From NCBI GenBank assembly GCA_023418575.1, contig JAEZZM010000010.1, positions 1-15,507 on the forward strand: a DNA stretch of 15,507 bases, read 5' to 3'. The translations under genes and the position numbers were made by a program. The notes beneath the pieces were generated by a model, which was not told the origin of the DNA, ran no database searches, and worked only from the letters and a program-made list of their open reading frames with translations. The stretch comes from Actinomycetes bacterium (GTDB lineage: Bacteria > Actinomycetota > Coriobacteriia > Coriobacteriales > JAEZZM01). Every line of letters begins with the position of its first letter. Position 1 is the stretch's first letter. Positions 8,101 through 12,699 of the stretch are shown one piece after another.

Positions 8101-8354
8101 TTATAAGCTGCAGATTGTTTGTGGGCTGTAGATTGTTTATGAGCTAATAATTGCTTATACGCTAAAGAGTTGGTAAGGTAGCTTTTGCATTCCGCTATGC
8201 TTAGGCACAAATAAAGAGGCTGCTCATCATAAAGGCGCAGCTCAGCTTGAGAGCAGTAAGACTGAAGATCAGTTTTGTTGTTAAAGCTATCACAGATAAG
8301 CTCAACTAATATATCCTCTAAAAGCTCATCAAAAGAATCCGGAAACTCAAGCAT
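5124..8354 (-). CDS. Very large TPR-like protein with tandem-repeat and Asn-rich regions, function unknown
   Basis: I do not recognise this 1076-residue protein. It has no signal peptide or membrane segment and looks cytoplasmic. Residues 64-99 are six six-residue units of the form xA(Y/H)KQS (last unit SAHDQF). Residues about 417-485 form a hydrophilic tract dominated by Asn, Asp and Ser, with DNS repeats. Residues about 860-970 look like tetratricopeptide helices: FEEYEQAQELYSWLNVIYP and EERYQEASLACMRAASYP fit the TPR spacing. The rest is acidic and helix-rich, with many Leu, Asp, Glu and Cys residues. A TPR scaffold suggests protein-protein contacts. AGAGG lies six bases before the ATG, so the start is well supported. 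A terminator of the upstream hcp gene lies between the two, making this a separate transcription unit. The single long frame shows that the low-complexity tracts have kept the frame. Confidence 0.8.
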   Translation of the reverse strand: MLEFPDSFDELLEDILVELICDSFNNKTDLQSYCSQAELRLYDEQPLYLCLSIAECKSYLTNSLAYKQLLAHKQSTAHKQSAAYKQSLAYKQSSAHDQFSQLDDKDYIVVAIRGLSQIEYMAPDLIGLESLQDADISFCGYYQAQTNQLHCNDDERILVLPSNNRTEGSIFLYSPYELSTELLSDKLKEINDLLDNCLDKLESKERMYELARIKRRSPYSLQLPFYIDFENLEPQFQHEAALIASLFALYLDPLGLKQIFPTKDLRFDRDLLEVLNNSESYNPQFVEFFDKLFKLMDQAHENPQIEAGLVPFTIAQGEHNCSLKEVPGAPRTLLLERLSHEIWASLLAQESLRSYNDSDKNAVKKADHLYQAALLMHLCSPHHYFDNKAFEVLAEEFDAYDPQDLIARLEAGLAYRQDTDSKEYDSDNSTNKDDSANRDKKDDSNNNDNDNSDNSDNSGNSRNNDNSYNSHNSRNNEDSAEHKERKLQRAALAFMLFTRDYASREDEQIFALHTDYELDFGACLPTLPRQNNLLFLDDGAYFSLDLELAWPQVLLGKKTFEELKDSKRLQQAYLNYALSLCFKEVFSLRACSFHIQHFYISLHAPSSLQYEDATYLIARKHPTSPVILRMEIDLDSKASWPMQYLHPEFYAQGSAMQASARQDKSNDNDLQNLVQHLEQRIQVLQINHSAFDFICSKQAEELSPIDYALVLQDFDEAPQSFMDCSKLFIQKKAERAAFNKEFEALFKQEGELSILDELLLDLTASTLNPQQEKDLQRCAQLYLQALDLNKEDADEGLAITIFRDFERCYQEIYERSLLPLCSSQEGSYRALCFANILELALFKKNWSAGCAIKLIDPRIGKFLNMYGQLLTKFEEYEQAQELYSWLNVIYPANPVSYLELSGYCDLDKADQKKLFEELLEAARCCSFSEDLVAWYYLKLCQYYIHEERYQEASLACMRAASYPLPPQELDLLWHYEEFLSQNLDEDLFNLDEEKIEVYVDSYQIPRIPLIQDIEYLTKLFGESYIRGYWDSCHHLLDALGPYLKEERLSQLYRMLPHIDFKDILCGDLGNTNFGRH
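6900..7106 (-). repeat. Low-complexity DNA encoding the Asn/Asp/Ser tract
   Basis: This segment encodes residues 417-485 of the large TPR-like protein. It contains three perfect tandem copies of CTATTATCG (6982-7008, plus-strand sequence), coding for Asp-Asn-Ser on the minus strand, among many diverged triplet runs. On the plus strand it mimics a hydrophobic reading frame, which is a shadow. Confidence 0.85.
8058..8165 (-). repeat. 18-bp tandem repeat, six units, within a coding region
   Basis: Six 18-bp units encode the six-residue repeat xA(Y/H)KQS at residues 64-99 of the large protein. The units differ at several third positions and in the first residue, so the array is old enough to have diverged. 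Its unit length keeps the frame if copies are gained or lost. Confidence 0.85.
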
Positions 8355-8382
8355 ATAAACCTCTTACTGAGCCTCGTGTGGG

Positions 8383-8438
8383 AAGCTCTTAAGAAAGCTC
8401 TTGCAAGCTCTTAAGAAACTTCTTATGAAAGCTCTTGC
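8383..8438. repeat. Short direct repeats upstream of the large TPR-like gene
   Basis: AAGCTCTTAAGAAA occurs at 8383-8396 and 8405-8418, and GAAAGCTCTTGC at 8393-8404 and 8427-8438. They sit 30-85 bases upstream of the start codon of the minus-strand gene, where its promoter should be, and could be regulator sites or simple duplication. Confidence 0.6.
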
Positions 8439-8445
8439 CTGTCCA

Positions 8446-8500
8446 TAAAACAAAGCAGCCCCTTTGCGACAAAGCATGCTTTACCACAAAAGGGGCTGTG
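8446..8500 (-). terminator. Terminator downstream of hcp
   Basis: CAGCCCCTTT at 8456-8465 pairs with AAAGGGGCTG at 8489-8498. On the minus strand a T-rich run follows (8446-8455). The loop itself contains the perfect palindrome AAAGCATGCTTT at 8471-8482. The orientation of the T run fits ending the hcp transcript, about 155 bases past its stop, before the promoter of the next minus-strand gene. Confidence 0.75.
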
Positions 8501-8563
8501 AGCAAATACTGTCCTGCTCATTGTATCAGTACTGGCTTATAAAAGTAATTAGCCTGCACTTTA

Positions 8564-8650
8564 GCGGAGTTCCGATGGGTCTCAGCTTAGCGCTTTGGCC
8601 AACGCTTCGGCGGAGCTCCGACGGCTTCTCCAGCTTGGCGCTTCACCCGA
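8564..8650. repeat. Imperfect GC-rich direct repeat after hcp
   Basis: GCGGAGTTCCGATGGG at 8564 recurs as GCGGAGCTCCGACGG at 8610, and each copy is followed by a CAGCTT(A/G)GCGCTT stretch. Period is about 46 bases, two copies. The patch is GC-richer than the flanks and lies just beyond the hcp stop codon. Confidence 0.65.
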
Positions 8651-8654
8651 GGTC

Positions 8655-10262
8655 TTAGCCAAGAATCTGCTTGAGATCTTCCTCTGGGCTTGAAATAGGT
8701 CTAATGTCATAGTTTTCAACCAAAAACTCAAGAATGGCAGGGGAGATAAAGGCTGGTAAGCTTGGTCCCAGGTAAATGCCCTTAATACCCAGGTATAAGA
8801 GACTCAGCAGAATGCAGACAGCCTTTTGCTCATACCATGAGAGCACCAAGGTTAAAGGCAGATCATTTACCGAACAATCAAAGGCCTCAGATAGGGCCAA
8901 AGCAACCTTGATAGCACCGTAGGCATCGTTGCACTGTCCCATATCCATAAGTCTTGGAAGTCCTGCAACGCTGCCAAGATCAAGATCGTTAAAGCGATAC
9001 TTACCGCAGGCAAGCGTTAGAATTACGCTGTCTTTGGGGCATTGCTTTACAAACTCGGTGTAGTAATTGCGTCCAGGCTTTGCACCATCGCAACCTCCCA
9101 CCAAAAAGAAGTGAGAGATTTCGCCAGCTTTTACGGCCTCAACCACAGCACCTGCTGCATCAAGAATGGTTTGACGACCAAAACCAACAGTCATCTCTGT
9201 GCCACCATTAATGCCGCTAAAGTGCTGGTCTTCAGCATATCCACCCAGTTCAAGAGCTTTTTGTATGGCGGGCGAGAAGTCCTTATCGTTTAATCGTTGA
9301 CATCCTGGCCAGCATACCTCACCAGTGGTAAAGACCCTGTCCTTATAGCTTTCACGAGGTTTTTGAATACAATTGGTATTAAACAAAAAGACGCCAGGAA
9401 CCTTATCAAATTCCTTTTGCTGGTTTTGCCAGGCAGTGCCAAAATTACCTTTTAAGTGAGGGTATTTTTTGAGCTCGGGATAGGCGTGAGCAGGAAGCAT
9501 TTCTCCGTGTGTATAAATATTTACGCCGCTATCTTTGCTCTGCTCAAGCAAGAGCTTAAGATCATGCAAATCATGACCGCTCATTACAATAAAAGGACCA
9601 GCCTCAATGCAGCTGCTGACCTGAGTTGGAACGGGATTTCCGTATGATTCAGTGTTAGCTCTATCAAGAAGCTCCATGCAAATGAGGTTAACTTCACCGC
9701 ATTTCATAACTAAAGGCAAAAGCTCCTCTAGTCCATAATCAAGTTGAGATAAGGCTTGAAGGGCTTCGATAAAAAAGAGGTCAATACGCTCATCTTCATA
9801 TGATAAGTTGGCAGCGTGATGGGCGTATGCTGCAGTACCCTTAATACCGTACAGCAAAAGAGACTTAAGACTTCTAATATCTTCTTGAGCATCCCAAATC
9901 TTATCCATGCTAAATATGTCTGTTGTACCTGGTGTTGCAGCTTTAATCTTAGCCAGGCAGTCTTTGAGCACTTCTGGATCAAAATTAACATTGGTCACCG
10001 TGGTAAAAAGAGCATCTCTTACCATGCTTTTTGTCTCTAGATTGAGTGCAGCTTTAAGCTCTTGATCTTGATCTGCTGCAGGCAGGCTGCAGGCTAGGTC
10101 GATAAGGGCGGCTACAATTTGATCTTGAAGCTCTGAACAATCTGGGTCTTTTCCGCAAACGCCAAAGCTGGTGCAGCAACCCTTATTGGTTTGCTCACAT
10201 TGAAAACAAAACATGGCCATTTCTTTTGAACTGAGCTCTTTTGAAGCGAGTACAGTGTTCAT
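8655..10262 (-). CDS. hcp: Hydroxylamine reductase (hybrid cluster protein)
   Basis: The 535-residue iron-sulfur enzyme reduces hydroxylamine to ammonia. In E. coli it is an NO reductase that protects anaerobic cells. The N-terminal cluster motif is Cys19-X2-Cys22-X7-Cys30-X5-Cys36 (with an extra Cys29), close to the [4Fe-4S] spacing of anaerobe Hcp and unlike the longer E. coli spacing. The hybrid-cluster ligands by alignment with Desulfovibrio Hcp are all present: His230 (SGHD), Glu254 (HGEM), Cys298 (NTNC), Cys391 (GGCDG), Cys419 (LACGKYRF), Cys444 (MGQCND) and Glu478 with Lys480 (WYEQK). The usual protein starts at MFCFQC, here Met17, but only the upstream ATG has a reasonable ribosome binding site (GAGGGA), giving 16 extra residues. 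No hcr reductase gene is adjacent. Confidence 0.95.
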   Translation of the reverse strand: MNTVLASKELSSKEMAMFCFQCEQTNKGCCTSFGVCGKDPDCSELQDQIVAALIDLACSLPAADQDQELKAALNLETKSMVRDALFTTVTNVNFDPEVLKDCLAKIKAATPGTTDIFSMDKIWDAQEDIRSLKSLLLYGIKGTAAYAHHAANLSYEDERIDLFFIEALQALSQLDYGLEELLPLVMKCGEVNLICMELLDRANTESYGNPVPTQVSSCIEAGPFIVMSGHDLHDLKLLLEQSKDSGVNIYTHGEMLPAHAYPELKKYPHLKGNFGTAWQNQQKEFDKVPGVFLFNTNCIQKPRESYKDRVFTTGEVCWPGCQRLNDKDFSPAIQKALELGGYAEDQHFSGINGGTEMTVGFGRQTILDAAGAVVEAVKAGEISHFFLVGGCDGAKPGRNYYTEFVKQCPKDSVILTLACGKYRFNDLDLGSVAGLPRLMDMGQCNDAYGAIKVALALSEAFDCSVNDLPLTLVLSWYEQKAVCILLSLLYLGIKGIYLGPSLPAFISPAILEFLVENYDIRPISSPEEDLKQILG

Positions 10263-10288
10263 CTTGTCCCTCTCGTTAATTATTTACC

Positions 10289-10338
10289 GCTAAGCAACAA
10301 AACTCTTATTTTGGGAATAAGAAATTCAAGTGCTTAGC
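10289..10338. promoter_or_regulatory. Nested concentric inverted repeats between hcp and its regulator
   Basis: An outer pair, GCTAAGCA (10289-10296) and TGCTTAGC (10331-10338), encloses an inner pair, TCTTATT (10304-10310) and AATAAGA (10316-10322). Both pairs are perfect and share a centre near 10313. They lie 27-76 bases upstream of the hcp start and 80-129 upstream of the regulator start. Crp/Fnr-family dimers bind inverted repeats, so this is a candidate operator for control of hcp. It could also fold as an RNA hairpin in a leader. Confidence 0.6.
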
Positions 10339-10352
10339 TTTAGCCTAGGGAC

Positions 10353-10394
10353 TTGATCTTGTTTGGTCGGTTGCAAATAGCACGAAATTATAAA
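10353..10394. promoter_or_regulatory. Possible promoter elements of the divergent region
   Basis: TATAAA at 10389-10394 (plus) and TATAAT at 10387-10392 read on the minus strand are good -10 hexamers, but neither has a convincing -35 at the right distance. TTGAT at 10353 is one half of an FNR-type site without a matching second half. Dependence on an activator would explain the weak -35. Confidence 0.3.
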
Positions 10395-10417
10395 AAGTGA
10401 AAAAGTAGACTATAAAC

Positions 10418-11149
10418 ATGGATAGAAGAGACCTTGAGCCTTTGTTGGCTTCAAAAATATTCAAGGATTGCTCTTTGGTTGATTTAGAAAAAATAGCCAA
10501 TGAGTGTCAAATGACTGCGCGATCATATCATGTTGATGAAGCAGTTTTTGTTGATGGCTCTGAGTTTGTGAAAACTGGTTTTGTGTTAAGCGGTCAGGTT
10601 CATGTGGTATCTGAAAGCCCTTCTGGGGATAGGTCAATTATAGAGGTGGTAAATCCTGGGGGCACCTTTGCAGAAGTTGTTAACTGCATGAGCATTAAGC
10701 GTCCTCCTGTTTCTGTTATTGTTACAAAACCCAGTCGTATAGCTTTTATCGATCTTAGAAAGCTGCTGCAGGTACAACACCTTAGTTCATCTCAAGTGTT
10801 TAATAAAGAACTTATCAGGTTGTTTGCAGGACCCTCAGCAAATCTTATTGAACTGTTGGCTTATAAATGCATGCGCCTGCGTACAAAAGTTGAGATTTTA
10901 AGCCAGCGCAGCATTAGAGCTAAACTTATTTGTTATATTGATCATAGCCTGCGCCAAAAAGGCATTGATCCTCATGGTTTTCAAATGAGCTATCCCATAA
11001 AGCTTGATTTAGATTTTAACCGAGAAGAACTGAGCGACTTTTTATGTGTGAACCGCTCTGCTTTAAGCCGAGAGCTTGCTGCAATGAAGGCCGAGGGCCT
11101 GTTAGATTTTAAGCGCAGCGAAATTGTGATTCTTGGTCCTTTGTGTTAG
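10418..11149 (+). CDS. Crp/Fnr-family transcriptional regulator, probably HcpR-like
   Basis: The 243-residue protein has an N-terminal cyclic-nucleotide-binding-like beta-roll (about residues 15-120, with VLSGQVHVV and NPGGTFAEV), a long dimer helix, and a C-terminal winged helix-turn-helix at about 201-230 (NREELSDFLCVNRSALSREL). The FNR pattern of cluster cysteines is absent: Cys18, Cys30, Cys90, Cys141 and Cys162 do not fit it. Being divergent from hcp points to an HcpR-type regulator of the nitrosative-stress response, in which the sensory domain may bind haem or another cofactor. That is inferred from context, not read from motifs. There is no clear Shine-Dalgarno sequence before the ATG, so translation may be weak or use a short leader. 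It ends 54 bases before the convergent ygbA homologue, with no obvious terminator between. Confidence 0.88.
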   Translation: MDRRDLEPLLASKIFKDCSLVDLEKIANECQMTARSYHVDEAVFVDGSEFVKTGFVLSGQVHVVSESPSGDRSIIEVVNPGGTFAEVVNCMSIKRPPVSVIVTKPSRIAFIDLRKLLQVQHLSSSQVFNKELIRLFAGPSANLIELLAYKCMRLRTKVEILSQRSIRAKLICYIDHSLRQKGIDPHGFQMSYPIKLDLDFNREELSDFLCVNRSALSRELAAMKAEGLLDFKRSEIVILGPLC

Positions 11150-11203
11150 TTTAAGTGTCTACTTTTGGTTAGTGCTTGAATTTATTTAGGTTTTGTTCAG
11201 TCT

Positions 11204-11710
11204 TTATTTGTTGTTTGATTTTGCGGCCTTGATCCTGTGTTTTAATCCTTGCCATAGATGTAGGAGAGCATCCTTTAGTAGGTAGGGGTGTAAGAGTGCT
11301 CGCTTTCCAGCATAAGCCATGGCTTCTTTTTGAAATTGTGCTTCTTCCTTTTTATAGCAGTGAATGCTGCAATCCTTGCAGTTGGGTTTAGGGTCTTGAG
11401 GGCAGTGTACGCGCCTTAGTTCGCCATAGGCAAGATGTGCTGCGCACTCATCGCAAAGCTTTATGCTGTGATGTGCCTTTTCATATATTCCTGCTTTAGC
11501 TGCGGGGGTCTTTAAGCTCTCTTTGGGGCGTGTGGGATGATGGTCATGGCAATAGAGCTCAATCATATAGGCCAATACCAGGCAGTCATGAGCTACGTCT
11601 TTATTTAGATTTGTTGAGTCAAATGGATTGCGCTTTTCTTGCTTCATAGTGTTTCTAGCTTGCCATAAGTTGCTAGTTTGTGAAAGTGCAGATGCGCAAG
11701 ATGTTTCCAT
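11204..11710 (-). CDS. ygbA: YgbA-family nitrous oxide-stimulated promoter protein
   Basis: The 168-residue product matches the YgbA_NO family (PF11756). E. coli ygbA belongs to the NsrR nitric-oxide regulon. Conserved features are MIELYCHDHH near residues 49-58, the CDEC pair (Cys86, Cys89), HC at Cys103, CKDCSIHCYKK with Cys111, Cys114 and Cys118, and the MAYAGKRALLHPYLL block near 131-145. The spaced cysteines suggest metal or cluster binding; the biochemical role of the family is unclear to me. It is longer than the roughly 117-residue E. coli protein, owing to an N-terminal extension and an insertion of about 20 residues before CDEC. The start is uncertain: Met1 has no Shine-Dalgarno sequence, and Met22 (codon 11645-11647) is an alternative. 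Its neighbours, hcp and a Crp/Fnr regulator, support a nitrosative-stress role. Confidence 0.88.
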   Translation of the reverse strand: METSCASALSQTSNLWQARNTMKQEKRNPFDSTNLNKDVAHDCLVLAYMIELYCHDHHPTRPKESLKTPAAKAGIYEKAHHSIKLCDECAAHLAYGELRRVHCPQDPKPNCKDCSIHCYKKEEAQFQKEAMAYAGKRALLHPYLLKDALLHLWQGLKHRIKAAKSNNK

Positions 11711-11769
11711 AATCTTTGCTTAATGGGTGAAATGAGAGAACTTGGGAGATTTTGATTTGAATTCTTAGT

Positions 11770-11793
11770 CTGGGTTTTGTTTTTAAATCCCAG
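11770..11793. promoter_or_regulatory. Inverted repeat upstream of ygbA
   Basis: CTGGG (11770-11774) and CCCAG (11789-11793) form an inverted repeat that continues inwards, after one T-T mismatch, with three A-T pairs around loop GTTTTT. It lies 60-83 bases upstream of the ygbA start codon, so it may be an operator. It could instead be a weak terminator for the antitoxin gene, but no T run follows it on the minus strand. Confidence 0.4.
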
Positions 11794-11861
11794 TAAAAGC
11801 TGTCAATATGCTTTTGGTATGCTCTCTTTTGAAAGAAGAAAATGTATGAGTGGAAAGCTTT

Positions 11862-12104
11862 TTATTTTGCTAGTGCCTCATAAACTGGCGCATCTTTTAG
11901 CATAAGCTCACGAGCACACTTCAATGCCTCTTCATCTAAAATGGCTTCGTTTGTTTCCATTGATTCAAAGTCGAGGACGATATAACGTGGTGAATTCTTT
12001 TTTAAGATTACAGCGTAACCATATTGATCAACGCGTTTGATGACTTCTGAGAAATTGTTACTAGCTTGGGATATTGAAATCAAGGTTTTTTCATTAATGT
12101 TCAT
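11862..12104 (-). CDS. Phd/YefM-family antitoxin, apparently without a toxin
   Basis: The 80-residue protein has the N-terminal Phd/YefM pattern: SISQASNNFSEVIKRVDQYG followed by AVILKKNSPRYIVLDFESME, the DNA-binding half that represses its own operon. The C-terminal half (about 50-80) would be the segment that wraps the toxin. AAGGAGG nine bases before the ATG gives a strong start. In most such operons the toxin (RelE/YoeB, Doc or Fic type) follows directly, but the next 150 bases on this strand contain no reading frame of suitable size and then ygbA begins. It is therefore an orphan, either a remnant of a lost pair or a free-standing repressor. It lies next to a restriction-modification locus, a common place for such genes. 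Confidence 0.82.
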   Translation of the reverse strand: MNINEKTLISISQASNNFSEVIKRVDQYGYAVILKKNSPRYIVLDFESMETNEAILDEEALKCARELMLKDAPVYEALAK

Positions 12105-12333
12105 GCCTATTAGCCTCCTTTATTTTAGAAGCTATCTTCAAGATTAACTATAAATTATATCCAGAAACAATGAGTGGATCTATTGAAAGACTACTAGAGT
12201 CAGAATTCTTAAATTACGTCTGGGTCCTTATGAACATAGATGAAAAGTAGGCGACAAAGCACCTGCTTTTAAAACATATTTTAAGTGTTTATATACATCT
12301 TTAAGTTTGAACCTTATTGCATAAACTCGAAAT

Positions 12334-12362
12334 AAAAAGGTGGATTTCCACCTTAATTTTTC
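12334..12362. terminator. Bidirectional hairpin terminator
   Basis: AAGGTGG (12337-12343) pairs with CCACCTT (12348-12354) around ATTT. An A run precedes it and AATTTTT follows, so it can act on either strand. No gene is visible immediately upstream on the plus strand, which suggests that something was lost here or that it insulates the hsd operon from the antitoxin gene. Confidence 0.75.
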
Positions 12363-12377
12363 TTATGAGGTAGCTAT

Positions 12378-12551
12378 ATGATCATTACACAAGATTATTA
12401 TCTACAGAAATTATGTAACCACTTTCAGACTTAATGAGTACATAAAGGAGGAAGCCATAATAGAAATGCAGAGTATTTCGTGTCAAGAAACAATGTAAGC
12501 CTTATAAAGCAGGACCTAAAGATTCCTACAGATACGCTTTATTATGAATAG
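12378..12551 (+). pseudogene. Possible decayed small ORF with two adjacent in-frame stops
   Basis: ATG at 12378, with GAGG eight bases upstream, opens a frame reading MIITQDYYLQKLCNHFQT. It meets TAA then TGA at 12432-12437, and is open again for 37 codons (…NAEYFVSRNNVSLIKQDL…) to TAG at 12549-12551. The two halves share a frame and look protein-like in composition, so the whole could be a gene broken by point mutations. I do not recognise the family. The first 18 codons could instead be a small leader peptide, or all of it chance. Confidence 0.25.
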
Positions 12552-12699
12552 TTTGCATTGAAGATGAGAGTATGTGAACCGTAAAAACACTTCTAGAAAC
12601 TGATCTCTTAAATTAAAATATTCAAGAAACAATAAATGGACATAGGATCTACCTTTAATACTTTACGCAGGTTGGCTTACTGAGAGAACGGAACAATCC

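Larger units (their letters stand above)
12105..12699. other. Gene-poor AT-rich stretch before hsdM
   Basis: About 600 bases without a convincing gene. It contains the antitoxin ribosome binding site and promoter side, one bidirectional terminator (12334-12362), a possible decayed small frame (12378-12551), and a 26-codon frame at 12170-12250 with no ribosome binding site, which I do not believe. The hsdM promoter should lie in 12550-12690, but I cannot pick a clear one. The hsdM start has only a weak purine run (GAGAGAACGGA) upstream. Confidence 0.5.

Noticed and set aside
8464..8658. 64-codon plus-strand frame between the large gene and hcp.
   Set aside because: It lies across the hcp terminator hairpin and a direct repeat, has no Shine-Dalgarno sequence and no recognisable content.
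10353..10366. TTGAT-containing stretch as a full FNR box.
   Set aside because: Only one half-site matches; the second half (GTTTGG) does not resemble ATCAA.
10418..11149. Regulator considered as a true FNR oxygen sensor.
   Set aside because: The N-terminal cysteine cluster of FNR is missing; only scattered cysteines are present.
12170..12250. 26-codon plus-strand frame (MSGSIERLLESEF…).
   Set aside because: No ribosome binding site, no family resemblance, and short enough to occur by chance.
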